Source: Psychromonas algicola
GTDB lineage: Bacteria > Pseudomonadota > Gammaproteobacteria > Enterobacterales > Psychromonadaceae
Direction of reading: 5' to 3'
DNA length: 61,615 nt
NCBI RefSeq assembly: GCF_004378355.1
Contig: NZ_SNUB01000021.1
Coordinates: 1 to 61,615, forward strand
In this document: one piece after another, positions 27,150 through 35,591 of the stretch
Position numbering within the stretch: the first letter of the stretch is position 1
Layout of the letters: every line of letters begins with the position of its first letter
Position numbers and translations under genes: made by a program
The notes under the pieces: generated by a model
The model's database searches: none
What the model saw: only the letters and a program-made list of their open reading frames with translations
What the model was told of the DNA's origin: nothing

Positions 27150-27426
27150 CAGCAGACTTGCTTGTAAGCTTGCTCTCTACTGAGAGGGAAGCTTGTTCAA
27201 ATATATCCATCACACTATGATTTGATACTTCGCCAGCATCTAGCTGTGCAAAACCTTTCGCAACTTCTTCTCGTAATATTTCAAGTTGCTCGTTTCTTGC
27301 AGCGTCTTTTTCAAATAACAGTCTTAATGCATCGCGGATAACTTCACTTGCCGACGTATATAAGCCATCAGACACCTTTTCAGTAATTCTTCGCTCAAAT
27401 TCTTTACCTAAAGTAACATTCATCAT
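27136..27426 (-). CDS. parD: ParD-type antitoxin
   Basis: This ribbon-helix-helix antitoxin was assigned to start at the ATGATG near 27426 (MMNVTLGKEFERRITEKV), because GGAG lies 5 bases upstream. A longer frame reaches 27453 without such a site. The segment GLYTSASEVIRDALRLLFEK is the ParD DNA-binding helix pair, and the C-terminal tail would wrap the toxin. An inverted repeat at 27454-27478 sits at the promoter, which suits autoregulation. The C-terminus extends some 40 residues beyond the DNA-binding domain. Confidence 0.9.
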   Translation of the reverse strand: MMNVTLGKEFERRITEKVSDGLYTSASEVIRDALRLLFEKDAARNEQLEILREEVAKGFAQLDAGEVSNHSVMDIFEQASLSVESKLTSKSADADL

Positions 27427-27453
27427 CAACACTCCAATTAATACAACGATCAT

Positions 27454-27478
27454 ATTATGCGCACGATATGCGCATAAT
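27454..27478 (-). promoter_or_regulatory. Likely parDE operator
   Basis: ATTATGCGCA (27454-27463) and TGCGCATAAT (27469-27478) form a perfect 10-bp inverted repeat with a 5-base centre, about 28 bases upstream of the antitoxin start. Antitoxins of this class repress their own operon through such palindromes. Confidence 0.7.
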
Positions 27479-27607
27479 TCAAATTTATTGGTAATCTAAC
27501 AAATAAGAGTAAAGGTAAGCTCTGAGCTCGAGATCTATGTTGGGTAAAGTTTTATGTTAACTACTTGATATTGTTGAATTCACAAGTCGCTGTCTGATAG
27601 TTTTTCG

Positions 27608-27717
27608 AATTGCAGCCATTATGTGATAAATGCGTTGAATAATACGATGAACGCTCATTTACGCATTAAATAAAACGATTCAAAATAGGTTTTGATATTG
27701 GAAAAGTAAAAGGTAAG
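27608..27717 (+). repeat. About 110-bp direct repeat flanking parDE, copy 2
   Basis: This is the second copy of the repeat at 26601-26711, in the same orientation. The first about 45 bases are almost identical. Within this copy AAATGCGT and ACGCATT could pair over a 26-base loop, which copy 1 cannot do. Confidence 0.8.
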
Positions 27718-27732
27718 CTACACAGTAGCTCT

Positions 27733-27764
27733 TTAGATTTTTAGATTTTTAGATTTTTAGATTT
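27733..27764. repeat. 8-bp tandem repeat (TTAGATTT)x4
   Basis: Four perfect TTAGATTT units run from 27733 to 27764. The last overlaps the stop codon of the methyltransferase gene (27757-27759). Slippage here would mainly alter the 3' end of that gene's transcript. Confidence 0.9.
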
Positions 27765-28464
27765 TTTTACAGATGAATAAGCAGTATCTAGGTGATTCCC
27801 ATTTAGAACCGTATTTCTCTTGTATATTTTCATCTGGAAATATTTCATCAAATCCATCAATTGCAAAGCCAGATTGCAACAATGTGTTAAAGTACTCAGT
27901 TAATGGTCGATGATAGTATGGGACACCACTTATTATATTCTTTGGATCGTTGGTAATAGTAAATGACACATCCTTTTTCATTGGTACCATATAATTATAT
28001 TCGTCACCGAAGAATTTTTTATATTCATTATAAAAACAAGGATGTGGTATAGAGAATATGAAATGACCATTCTTTTCAATGTGCAGAGCAATCGAATTAA
28101 AGAAACATAATAGATCCTCAACGGTATGAGCCACAAGATGAGAAAACGCAACGTCGTAAGTTGTATCATGCTCTAACTCAAATGAAGTATGATTAATTAG
28201 TCTAACGTCAGTCAATGCCAATACATCTTTAGCCACTTCGTACATGCCGATTGAAGGTTCGATTGCAGTAACAGATAAGCCTAAATTGAACAATTCTCTA
28301 GAAATATGCCCAGTACCTGCACCAACTTCTAAAATCCTACTTGGTGAGAAATTGTAAATATTTTTTATCATCAGAGGTTTAAATACTTCATTAAATGTAA
28401 GGTCTGCACCAGACTCTATTTGCTCTCGACGTAATTGTGCTGAACTGCACCACCTATTCGGCAT
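27757..28464 (-). CDS. Class I SAM-dependent methyltransferase
   Basis: This 235-residue protein has the Rossmann SAM-binding motif ILEVGAGTGHISREL (motif I, about 44-58). The acidic residue at the end of strand 2 lies in VTAIEPSIGMYEVA. Motif post-I and the SHLVAHTVEDLLCFFN region follow. The substrate is unknown, and the overall look is of a small-molecule methyltransferase. It overlaps the upstream membrane-protein gene by 11 bases, so the two are probably co-translated. An 8-bp tandem repeat touches its stop codon. Confidence 0.8.
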   Translation of the reverse strand: MPNRWCSSAQLRREQIESGADLTFNEVFKPLMIKNIYNFSPSRILEVGAGTGHISRELFNLGLSVTAIEPSIGMYEVAKDVLALTDVRLINHTSFELEHDTTYDVAFSHLVAHTVEDLLCFFNSIALHIEKNGHFIFSIPHPCFYNEYKKFFGDEYNYMVPMKKDVSFTITNDPKNIISGVPYYHRPLTEYFNTLLQSGFAIDGFDEIFPDENIQEKYGSKWESPRYCLFICKKI

Positions 28465-29092
28465 TAGATAATTCCTTCGATTTTCTAATTATATCTTTAG
28501 CCATCGCAATGATTTGTGGACCAGAATTATTATCAAAGATTGTTATTTCATGCTCAGGATGGACACCTCTAGCAATCGCAAGTTTTTCAGCTCCACTCCG
28601 GTCACTATTAACTAAGGTAAATCTTGCCTCTGGCGGTGTATTTTCCTTTGTGACAATAAAAGATGCGCCTTTCAAATTTTCTCTAAGAGCTTTTGAAACC
28701 TCATTAGGCGTAATAATTTCAATGCGACTTCCTTTTTCAATTTTAGATTGAAGTATTGAAATCAGATTATTATCACCAGCAAGCCAAGAAACCCTGCTAC
28801 TTACAACAGTTGCACTTGTGCCAGTAGTAATAAATTTTTCCATAAATTTCAGGGTATCTTTCGGTTCTTTATCTGTTTGTGAGTCAGGGAGGTATTTCAT
28901 CCCTTTTTTTGCAAGCATTAAGATAACCGCAACTACTTCAATAATTACGGATCCTATTAGCCATTCTAAATGTGCTAGTTCCTTTGCTTCCGTGAAAAAC
29001 CAAGCATAACCAATGCCGACTAAAGTCAAAGCAGCTGTTAAACCTGTAATCCATAAAAAAAGATATAAAGTATGTTTTACTAAGTTTTGCAT
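28454..29092 (-). CDS. Hypothetical protein: two N-terminal TM helices plus cytosolic domain
   Basis: This 212-residue protein is not assigned. TM helices lie at about 8-32 and 43-62. The rest (about 75-212) is a soluble alpha/beta domain with repeated strand-like segments such as SRIEIITPNEV, ARFTLVNSDR and HEITIFDNNSG. The strand and turn pattern faintly recalls phospholipase D-like folds but lacks an HKD motif. It overlaps the methyltransferase gene by 11 bases, implying a shared function. The 182-aa membrane-anchored gene lies upstream on the same strand. Confidence 0.55.
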   Translation of the reverse strand: MQNLVKHTLYLFLWITGLTAALTLVGIGYAWFFTEAKELAHLEWLIGSVIIEVVAVILMLAKKGMKYLPDSQTDKEPKDTLKFMEKFITTGTSATVVSSRVSWLAGDNNLISILQSKIEKGSRIEIITPNEVSKALRENLKGASFIVTKENTPPEARFTLVNSDRSGAEKLAIARGVHPEHEITIFDNNSGPQIIAMAKDIIRKSKELSNAE

Positions 29093-29177
29093 TCGTACCC
29101 TTTAATGATAATAAAAATTGAAATAACTAAAGCTTTAAAGCCGTAATGCGTGATCCCTTCACCGATTTGATGCTTTG

Positions 29178-29726
29178 TTATGTTTCTGGTTGATAGCTTA
29201 TAGTTGTAAATTTCTTAAAGTAGCCGTCATAGCGACAATAAATATAACTATTATCTTCATCAAATTTTTTGAACTCTTTAATTCGCTCAGAGTTACTTTT
29301 TTGAAGAATATCTACGAGAAAAAAATACAAAATAGAATTATTTAAAAAATTAACATTAAAATGCTTGTTGCTCGTTAACGATTCATCAATTAATGAGCTA
29401 TTTAATAAAAACCTATGCTTCTCAATACATTCAGTAATTCTCGCGTATATTAAATTAGCATTTTTTCTAGAGTATAATTTTACAATGAGACTATTACTAA
29501 GCCTTTCCATTTCTTTATCGGGATCGATCGGAAAATAGGAAGGTTGATATGACTCAGAATCAGCACGAAAGTAATTATTGTAGGCTTGATGGATTGCCTT
29601 ACCTTTGACTTCATTTATTTGCTTTACGACATTTCTAAACTTCCAAACGGTGTAAATTGCACCACCTATTGCTGTTAATACTGCAGCTATAGGCAATGGA
29701 GCGGTAAATTGAATACTATCTAGCAT
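29178..29726 (-). CDS. Hypothetical membrane-anchored protein
   Basis: This 182-residue protein is not recognised. The start was placed at 29726 (MLDSIQFTAPLP) because AGAGG lies 4-5 bases upstream. A longer frame to 29759 is less supported. One TM helix spans about residues 10-30, followed by a charged, mostly helical cytosolic part. It is the first of three same-strand genes (membrane anchor, 2-TM protein, methyltransferase) that may form a unit, with an 85-base gap to the second gene. Confidence 0.5.
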   Translation of the reverse strand: MLDSIQFTAPLPIAAVLTAIGGAIYTVWKFRNVVKQINEVKGKAIHQAYNNYFRADSESYQPSYFPIDPDKEMERLSNSLIVKLYSRKNANLIYARITECIEKHRFLLNSSLIDESLTSNKHFNVNFLNNSILYFFLVDILQKSNSERIKEFKKFDEDNSYIYCRYDGYFKKFTTISYQPET

Positions 29727-30263
29727 AATACCTCTTTGAAACATAACAGCTTTATACATATCACAGTGAACTAAAAAACAGTGTATATACTCAATAAAAA
29801 TAATATCAATATAACCTTAAAAATTAAATTAATCGAATTACTTATAGTTCCATTGTGCTTTATAAATTTTATGAAAAAACAATCACTGTGACGCTATTTC
29901 TAATATAATAAAGTATTGATTATTCCTTGAAGTAAACAATATCAAATAGTTATGACAAAACATTAACCAACATGGCTACGACAACGCCACCGTTGAACTT
30001 TCCCAAACTATGAATAACTTTCAGCAACAGCAAACAGGACGTTTGCTGTAAGTTCATCCTGCACATGGATGTGCAGTATGAACTGGTGCGTTGAGAAAGT
30101 TCTACATGGTTTGGATTAGAAAGTGATTCGGTGACAGTCTCTTTGCCAACTTTCTCTGCTGTTCAGAGAAAGTTTGGTCGCCGCAAGGGCGAAACACCAA
30201 GTAATGAAATATCAAACTGGCTGGACGAGCGCAGACGAGCCGTAACTAAAAATGGCAAATACG
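29727..30263. other. Gap rich in strong inverted repeats, between accessory genes and the pseudo-tRNA array
   Basis: I found no credible gene. Between about 29990 and 30180 several strong inverted repeats occur: CAGCAAAC/GTTTGCTG (30028-30035 and 30041-30048), a 14 of 15 bp stem at 30052-30066 with 30069-30083, and a perfect 11-bp stem at 30148-30158 with 30164-30174. The end (about 30250-30263) looks like a worn copy of the array's terminator. Confidence 0.55.
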
Positions 30264-30359
30264 TGGTCGGTGATAGAAAATACGAACCCAAAAACCCCCC
30301 TCTGGTCCAACTCTCTATGAAAACCATGGAGATGCGCTACCAAACTGCGCTAATCACCG
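30264..30359 (-). pseudogene. Decayed tRNA-Pro copy A
   Basis: The acceptor stem (CGGTGAT/ATCACCG), D arm and CCA end of the proline tRNA at 30944-31020 are kept. The anticodon arm carries an insertion (around CCATGG) that destroys the UGG anticodon loop. The T arm also carries extra bases. At 96 nt it cannot fold as a normal tRNA. Confidence 0.85.
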
Positions 30360-30391
30360 AGTATTAACGGTCAGAGGTTCTAGAATGCAAA

Positions 30392-30422
30392 AAGCCCGTA
30401 ACATCATAAATGCTACGGGCTT
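30392..30422 (-). terminator. Terminator unit between tRNA-Pro copies A and B
   Basis: AAGCCCGTA (30392-30400) pairs with TACGGGCTT (30414-30422). On the minus strand a T-run follows, so the unit ends transcripts coming from copy B. Confidence 0.8.
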
Positions 30423-30430
30423 CTTAAATG

Positions 30431-30526
30431 TGGTCGGTGATAGAAGATCCGAACCTAAAAACCCACCCTCTGGTCCAACTTTTTATGAAACCATGGAGAT
30501 GCGCTATCAAACTGCGCTAATCACCG
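30431..30526 (-). pseudogene. Decayed tRNA-Pro copy B
   Basis: This is a 96-nt sister of copy A with the same anticodon-arm insertion and T-arm change. Acceptor stem, D arm and encoded CCA are intact. The A-B pair with its terminator looks like a later duplication of an already altered copy. Confidence 0.85.
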
Positions 30527-30570
30527 AGTATTGTTATTCGTATTTTAGAATCAAGGGTCAGAAATGCAAA

Positions 30571-30601
30571 AAGCCCGTAACATCATAAATGCTACGGGCT
30601 T
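30571..30601 (-). terminator. Terminator unit between tRNA-Pro copies B and C
   Basis: AAGCCCGTA (30571-30579) pairs with TACGGGCTT (30593-30601). The surrounding 40 bases are identical to the A-B unit. Confidence 0.8.
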
Positions 30602-30609
30602 CTTAAATG

Positions 30610-30690
30610 TGGTCGGTGATAGATGGAGTGAACAAGCGACAGCTTGGTGTCTGAACGGTCTTTTCCTCGAACCTCGCTCAGAGGTTCTCT
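30610..30690 (-). pseudogene. Decayed tRNA-Pro copy C (3' part only)
   Basis: Only the CCA end and 3' acceptor strand (TGGTCGGTGATAG on the plus strand) and a worn T-arm piece (TCGAACCTC) remain. About 45 bases nearly identical to an insertion in copy D separate them. The 5' half is missing. Confidence 0.75.
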
Positions 30691-30700
30691 AAAACGAAAA

Positions 30701-30731
30701 AATCCGCTTAACTCTAAGAGCTAAGCGGATT
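30701..30731 (-). terminator. Terminator unit between tRNA-Pro copies C and D
   Basis: AATCCGCTTA (30701-30710) pairs with TAAGCGGATT (30722-30731), with T-run on the minus strand. This is a different hairpin from the A-B type but the same as the D-real unit. Confidence 0.8.
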
Positions 30732-30740
30732 ATTCTAATG

Positions 30741-30871
30741 TGGTCGGTGATAGACGGAGCGAACAAGCGACAGCTTGATGTCTGAGCAGTCTTTTCCGCG
30801 AACCTCTGCCCCTCTGGTCCAACTCCCTACCCGCTTCGCGACGATGCCCTACCAAGCTGCGCTAATCACCG
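30741..30871 (-). pseudogene. Decayed tRNA-Pro copy D
   Basis: This 131-nt copy has both acceptor strands, the D arm and CCA. A roughly 45-base insertion sits in the T arm and another in the anticodon arm (around CGCTTCGCGACG), so the anticodon is lost. Confidence 0.85.
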
Positions 30872-30903
30872 AGTATTAAAAATCAGAGGTTCAGAAACGA
30901 AAA

Positions 30904-30934
30904 AATCCGCTTAACTCTAAGAGCTAAGCGGATT
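30904..30934 (-). terminator. Terminator of the tRNA Arg-His-Pro operon
   Basis: AATCCGCTTA (30904-30913) pairs with TAAGCGGATT (30925-30934), followed by T residues on the minus strand, ten bases past the CCA end of the intact tRNA-Pro. Confidence 0.85.
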
Positions 30935-30943
30935 ATTCAAATG

Positions 30944-31020
<77 letters not shown>

Positions 31021-31047
31021 AGAATCTAGTTTTACATCAAGAAAAGA

Positions 31048-31124
31048 TGGGGCGAATGACGGGGTTTGAACCCGCGACAACCGGAATCACAATCCGGGGC
31101 TCTACCAACTGAGCTACATCCGCC
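31048..31124 (-). tRNA. tRNA-His (anticodon GUG)
   Basis: This tRNA has the histidine-specific extra G at position -1 opposite C73. The anticodon loop is in GGATTGTGATTCC, and the T arm is GGGTTCAAACCC. CCA is encoded. It lies between tRNA-Arg and tRNA-Pro. Confidence 0.95.
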
Positions 31125-31199
31125 ACTATGACTAAAGAACTGGTTTCATTTTAAAACTAACTTTTAAAATAAGACTAAAACAATTGCAATCCGAAACTA

Positions 31200-31276
31200 T
31201 GGCGCACCCGACAGGAGTCGAACCTGTGGCCTTTGCCTCCGGAGGGCAACGCTCTATCCAGCTGAGCTACGGGTGC
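31200..31276 (-). tRNA. tRNA-Arg (anticodon CCG)
   Basis: This 77-nt tRNA has acceptor stem GCACCCG/CGGGTGC, anticodon loop CTCCGGA (CCG) and encoded CCA. It is first in the operon. E. coli has the order argX-hisR-leuT-proM, and here the leucine tRNA is absent. Confidence 0.95.
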
Positions 31277-31298
31277 TCACGTCTTTAGCGTGGCGCGG

Positions 31299-31327
31299 AT
31301 AATACTGAACACAGCAAAATCTGTCTA
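31299..31327 (-). promoter_or_regulatory. Promoter of the tRNA Arg-His-Pro operon
   Basis: On the minus strand TAGACA (31322-31327) and TATTAT (31299-31304) are 17 bases apart. A GC-rich discriminator CCGCGCC follows, the hallmark of stringently controlled stable-RNA promoters. The tRNA-Asp promoter at 61029-61057 has the same design. Confidence 0.8.
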
Positions 31328-31483
31328 GTCTTTTTTGTGTTTTTTTTGCTAAAATAGGTTTGCTTGCTTAATCCATAACCAATTCGTCTAAAAAATAAAA
31401 AAACGACCTTTTCCAGATTAATCCAAAGCTTTGTCCAATTTTCAGATATACTTTAACTAATTGCCTTAAAAAGAGTTCCAAAT

Positions 31484-34000
31484 ATGACCCAAGATCCTAC
31501 TGTAGATCAAGAACCCACAGTTTATGAACACCCCGTACCTGACCGCGAGTTTATTTTAGCTTTCATTGAAAAACACGGTAAACCAATCACGCGTGATGCA
31601 ATGTTTAAAGCATTCTCATTGAGCAGCGAAGAAGAAGCTGAAGGTCTACGTCGCCGCTTAAAAGCGATGGAACGTGATGGCCAATTAATTTGGTGTCGTA
31701 ATGCCACCTATCAAATACCTGACAAGCTTGACCTTGCTACGGGTAAAGTGATCGGCCATAAAGATGGCTTTGGTTTCTTGAAAACAGAAGATGATAGTAA
31801 AGATCTTTTCTTACCTAATCACCAAATGCGTTTCCTATTTCACGGAGACACAATATTAGCGCAACCTGTTAAGGTTGATTCGCGTGGCCGTACTGAAGCT
31901 CGTTTTGTGCGTTTAGTTGAAGCACGCAAAGAAACCATTGTTGGCCGTTACTTTGTAGAAGACGGTGTTTCAATGGTGGTGCCTGATGATTCTCGCATCA
32001 ATCAAGAAATTACTATTAGCAAAGAAAACAATGGTGGCGCTCGCCACGGACAAATTGTCGTTGTTGAAATTCTACAACGTCCTAAAGCTCGTTTTACTGC
32101 AACCGGTAAAATCACTGAAGTACTTGGTCAAGACATGGAACCAGGTATGGAAGTTGAAATTGCGTTACGTACGCATGATATTCCACATGAATGGCCTGAA
32201 GGGTTAGATAAAGAAATCGAACATTATGGCGAATCTGTTCCAGAAGAAGCTAAAAAAGGTCGTGTTGATTTACGTGATTTACCATTAGTTACCATTGATG
32301 GTGAAGATGCGCGTGACTTTGATGATGCTGTATTCTGTCAAAAAGAACCAGGTGGCGGATGGCGTTTATGGGTAGCGATTGCGGATGTAAGTGCTTATGT
32401 TCGTAAAGGCACTATTTTAGACAAAGAAGCGGTTAATCGCGGTAACTCTGTTTATTTCCCTGATCAAGTTATCCCAATGTTGCCTGAAGTGCTATCAAAT
32501 GGCTTATGTTCGCTAAACCCACAAGTTGACCGTTTATGTATGGTGAGCGAAATGGTGATTGGTAAAGATGGTCACTTAAAAGATTATAAATTCTACGAAG
32601 CGGTAATGAATTCGCACGCGCGTTTTACTTATACAAAAGTGGCGTCAATTCTAGCAGGCGATCAAGAGCTACGTGAGCAATACAAGCCATTAGTGCCGCA
32701 TTTAGAAGAGTTAGAAAATCTTTATAAAGCATTCAAGAAAGCACGTAAAATTCGTGGCGGAATGGAATTTGAAACATTAGAAGTGCGTTTCTTATTTAAT
32801 GAAGCCCGTAAGATCGATGCGATTGTGCCATTGGTTCGTAACGATGCGCATAAGATCATTGAAGAATGTATGATCCAAGCGAATGTTGCTTCAGCACGTT
32901 TCATCGAATCTGCGGGCGCTTCTGCGTTATTCCGTGTTCATGAAACACCAAGTGAAGAAAAACTCGCTAACTTCCGTTCTTTCTTAGGTGAGTTAGGTTT
33001 AAGTCTTAATGGTGGCGAAAAACCAGCGCCGCGTGATTACGCTGATTTAGCAGAATCATTTGCTGAACGTGATGATAAAGAATTATTGCAAACCATGTTA
33101 CTTCGCTCTATGAAGCAAGCGGTTTACCAAGATGAGAACTTAGGTCACTTTGGTTTAGCCTTAGAAGAATATGCTCACTTTACTTCACCAATTCGTCGTT
33201 ATCCTGATTTGATTTTACATCGTGCGATTAAGTATTTAGTCGCGCACCAAGCGAATAATCAATTAAAAGCGAAATGGACTGAAACTGGCGGTTATAACTA
33301 CCAAAGTGAAGAAGTTAGCCAATTAGGTGAACATTGTTCAATGACTGAGCGTCGTGCTGATGATGCAACGCGTGATGTTGCTGATGCACTTAAATGTGAA
33401 TATATGCAAGATCATATCGGCGATACCATGGTGGGTACAATCGCCGCGGTGACTAACTTTGGTTTCTTTGTACGTTTGAATGATATCCATATTGATGGAT
33501 TAGTACATGTCACTGGCTTGATCTCTGATTACTATATCTTTGATGCAGGTAAGCAAACTTTAACGGGTGAGCGTACAGGTCGTGTTTACCGTATTGGTGA
33601 TGTGTTAGAAGTTAAAGTGTTGTCTGTTAATTTAGACGATAAGAAAATTGACTTTGAACTAGCTGACGAAGCGGTTGCAGGCCAACGTAAGCGTGGTCGT
33701 AAACCCGAAGGTAAGGGTTCAGATCGCCCTATCGACAAACGTTCACGCAATAAGTCAGCTCGCTCAGATGATAAAAAATCACCTAAAGCAAAGAAGAAAG
33801 CGCCAGCTAAAGGGTCTGATGCAGCAGAAAAGAAAACTGATGAGAAAAAGAAACCTGCAACGGCTGGGAAAAAGAAACGCCCTATTAAGCAAGGGGTGAA
33901 AAATACGCTTTCGTCTAAAAAGAAAAAAACAACGGCAACCAAAAAAAGCCGTCCGGGACGCGCTGAGCGCACTCGTAACAAAGCTAAAAAAGCAGATTAA
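31484..34000 (+). CDS. rnr: Ribonuclease R
   Basis: This 838-residue 3'-5' exoribonuclease degrades structured RNA and tmRNA-tagged transcripts. In order there are an N-terminal winged-helix-like region, two cold-shock OB domains (about 80-220), the RNB catalytic domain (about 250-600) and an S1 domain (about 643-725). The RNB metal site reads [13 protein letters not shown], with the conserved aspartates intact. The C-terminal about 115 residues are extremely Lys/Arg-rich ([10 protein letters not shown] and similar), an RNA-binding tail longer than average. rlmB follows 91 bases later, the usual partner. Confidence 0.96.
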   Translation: MTQDPTVDQEPTVYEHPVPDREFILAFIEKHGKPITRDAMFKAFSLSSEEEAEGLRRRLKAMERDGQLIWCRNATYQIPDKLDLATGKVIGHKDGFGFLKTEDDSKDLFLPNHQMRFLFHGDTILAQPVKVDSRGRTEARFVRLVEARKETIVGRYFVEDGVSMVVPDDSRINQEITISKENNGGARHGQIVVVEILQRPKARFTATGKITEVLGQDMEPGMEVEIALRTHDIPHEWPEGLDKEIEHYGESVPEEAKKGRVDLRDLPLVTIDGEDARDFDDAVFCQKEPGGGWRLWVAIADVSAYVRKGTILDKEAVNRGNSVYFPDQVIPMLPEVLSNGLCSLNPQVDRLCMVSEMVIGKDGHLKDYKFYEAVMNSHARFTYTKVASILAGDQELREQYKPLVPHLEELENLYKAFKKARKIRGGMEFETLEVRFLFNEARKIDAIVPLVRNDAHKIIEECMIQANVASARFIESAGASALFRVHETPSEEKLANFRSFLGELGLSLNGGEKPAPRDYADLAESFAERDDKELLQTMLLRSMKQAVYQDENLGHFGLALEEYAHFTSPIRRYPDLILHRAIKYLVAHQANNQLKAKWTETGGYNYQSEEVSQLGEHCSMTERRADDATRDVADALKCEYMQDHIGDTMVGTIAAVTNFGFFVRLNDIHIDGLVHVTGLISDYYIFDAGKQTLTGERTGRVYRIGDVLEVKVLSVNLDDKKIDFELADEAVAGQRKRGRKPEGKGSDRPIDKRSRNKSARSDDKKSPKAKKKAPAKGSDAAEKKTDEKKKPATAGKKKRPIKQGVKNTLSSKKKKTTATKKSRPGRAERTRNKAKKAD

Positions 34001-34091
34001 TTTTAGCGTTTAAACTTAAAAAAGGGAGTGAATGGTTGGCTAATGCAGTAAACCATCCCCTGCCCTTAATATCGATAATTAGAGAATCAAA

Positions 34092-34832
34092 ATGAGTAAA
34101 AGTGAAATTATTTACGGCATACACGCTGTAGATGCTTTATTAGAAAAACAACCTGAACGTGTTATTGAAATCTACGCATTAAAAGGCCGTGATGATGAAC
34201 GTTTGAATGATGTATTGAACAAAGCCAAAGAATGGGGTGTTTCAGTACAGTTAATGTTACGTAAATCATTAGATGAAAAATCCGATGGCGAACAACATCA
34301 AGGTATTATTGCGCGTGTTAAAGCGACAAAAACGTTAACTGATAACGATCTAGAGCCAATTTTAGCCGCATTAGACGTTCCGCCGTTTCTATTGATTTTA
34401 GATGGTGTAACTGATCCACATAACTTAGGTGCATGTTTACGAAGCGCAGAAGCCGCTGGTGTGCACGCGGTGATCATTCCTAAAGATAATTCAGCAAGTT
34501 TAACGCCTGTTGTACGTAAAGTGGCTTGTGGCGCGGCAGAATCGATTCCATTGATTCATGTAACAAACTTGGCACGTGCGATGCGCAGCTTACAAGAAAA
34601 AGGGATTTGGATTTACGGTACTGCTGGTGAAGCGGAACAAAGTATTTACGATTGTAAACTAGCTGGCGGCATGGCATTAGCAATGGGTGCAGAAGGTAAA
34701 GGCTTACGTCGTTTGACACGTGAACATTGTGATGAGTTAATTAAACTACCAATGGCCGGTGCGGTTTCAAGTTTGAACGTTTCTGTTGCAACAGGGATTT
34801 GTTTATTTGAAGTGGTTCGTCAACGTCGATAA
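34092..34832 (+). CDS. rlmB: 23S rRNA (guanosine-2251-2'-O)-methyltransferase
   Basis: This 246-residue SPOUT enzyme methylates G2251 in the ribosomal P-site loop. A SpoU substrate-binding N-domain (about 1-80) begins [12 protein letters not shown]. The knotted catalytic domain contains [30 protein letters not shown] and the terminal [13 protein letters not shown], all conserved. It follows rnr in the expected operon. Downstream there is an 885-base repeat-filled gap. Confidence 0.96.
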   Translation: MSKSEIIYGIHAVDALLEKQPERVIEIYALKGRDDERLNDVLNKAKEWGVSVQLMLRKSLDEKSDGEQHQGIIARVKATKTLTDNDLEPILAALDVPPFLLILDGVTDPHNLGACLRSAEAAGVHAVIIPKDNSASLTPVVRKVACGAAESIPLIHVTNLARAMRSLQEKGIWIYGTAGEAEQSIYDCKLAGGMALAMGAEGKGLRRLTREHCDELIKLPMAGAVSSLNVSVATGICLFEVVRQRR

Positions 34833-34860
34833 GTAACAAGTTTACTATTAAGTCTTATTT

Positions 34861-34926
34861 GGGATGTAGCTTTTAAGCTACCTGCGGTTAGCAATCTAAA
34901 ACAAGGTCGGATAAATCCGACGTCCC
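34861..34926 (+). repeat. 66-bp cloverleaf-like repeat, copy 1
   Basis: The unit has an outer 5-bp stem GGGAT/GTCCC. It encloses three hairpins: GTAGCTTTTAAGCTAC, GGTTAGCAATC (worn here) and GTCGGATAAATCCGAC. The shape recalls a three-armed cloverleaf. Confidence 0.9.
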
Positions 34927-34992
34927 GAAACCAAGCAAGTCAGTGTGAGTCCAACTCACCGAAACCATTTAAACCACAAAATTAATATCTCT

Positions 34993-35058
34993 GCGACGTG
35001 GCTTTTAAACTATCTATGGTTAACAACCTAAAACAAGGTCGGATAAATCCGACGTCCC
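34993..35058 (+). repeat. 66-bp cloverleaf-like repeat, copy 2 (diverged left arm)
   Basis: The same 66-bp frame begins GCGACGTGGC. The first hairpin is weakened (GTGGCTTTTAAACTAT), while the second and third hairpins are intact. The spacer to copy 1 is 66 bases. Confidence 0.85.
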
Positions 35059-35106
35059 GAAACCAAACAAGTCAGTGTGAGTATCGCATCCTGAGAATAA
35101 TGCTTT

Positions 35107-35172
35107 GGGATGTAGCTTTTAAGCTACCTTCGGTTAACAACCTACATCAAGGTCGGATAAATCCGACGTCCC
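35107..35172 (+). repeat. 66-bp cloverleaf-like repeat, copy 3
   Basis: This is an intact unit with all three hairpins and the outer stem. The spacer to copy 2 is 48 bases and resembles the spacer after copy 3. Confidence 0.9.
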
Positions 35173-35220
35173 GAAACCAAGCAAGCTAGTGTGAATACCG
35201 CGTCCTGAAGCTAATACTTT

Positions 35221-35286
35221 GGGATGTAGTTTTTAAGCTACCTGCGGTTAACAACCTACATCAAGGTCGGATAAATCCGACGTCCC
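35221..35286 (+). repeat. 66-bp cloverleaf-like repeat, copy 4
   Basis: This unit has one change in the first arm (GTAGTTTTTAAGCTAC, giving a wobble pair). The spacer to copy 3 is 48 bases. Confidence 0.9.
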
Positions 35287-35352
35287 GAAAACTAATCAAA
35301 CCACAATAAATACAATGCCAGGAACCATTCTAAGTCTTAAGTTAATCTTTCT

Positions 35353-35418
35353 GGGATGTAGCTTTTAAGCTACCTTCGGTTAACAACCTAAAACAAGGTC
35401 GGATAAATCCGACGTCCC
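35353..35418 (+). repeat. 66-bp cloverleaf-like repeat, copy 5
   Basis: This is an intact unit. The spacer to copy 4 is 66 bases, mirroring that between copies 1 and 2. Confidence 0.9.
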
Positions 35419-35591
35419 GAAAACTAATCAAACTGCGATAAATATGATGTTCCAAAAACACTTGCTCGACAGCAATCAAGATAAGAACGATCTTACATAC
35501 TTAAAAGCATTATTTAAGACACGAATATATTAAGCTAACTCATTGATTAATTAGCCTATTTAAATACATTGTTGATTCCTCTTTTTGTTGC

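Larger units (their letters stand above)
27427..27756. other. Intergenic gap with operator, direct-repeat copy 2 and short tandem repeat
   Basis: There is no gene here. It holds the parDE operator (27454-27478), the second copy of the flanking direct repeat (27608-27717) and most of an 8-bp tandem repeat (27733-27764). Confidence 0.6.

Noticed and set aside
26601-27717. Integron attC sites around parDE
   Set aside because: GTTRRRY- and RYYYAAC-like heptamers can be found, but they do not pair in a consistent attC layout. The direct repeats are not palindromic in both copies, and no integrase is present.
28454-29092. Phospholipase D domain in the 2-TM protein
   Set aside because: The strand pattern is reminiscent of that fold, but no HxK(x)4D motif is present, so the name was not used.
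30131-30588. Two short open frames (78 and 67 codons) that share a repeated peptide
   Set aside because: They run across the decayed tRNA-Pro copies and terminators on the opposite strand. Their similarity reflects the tRNA repeats, not protein conservation.
34998-35189. A 63-codon open frame with internally repeated peptide
   Set aside because: It is a by-product of the 66-bp repeats. There is no ribosome-binding site and no conserved-looking protein.
34861-35418. CRISPR array
   Set aside because: The units are 66 bp with multiple hairpins, the spacers are only of two sizes and resemble each other, and no cas gene is present.
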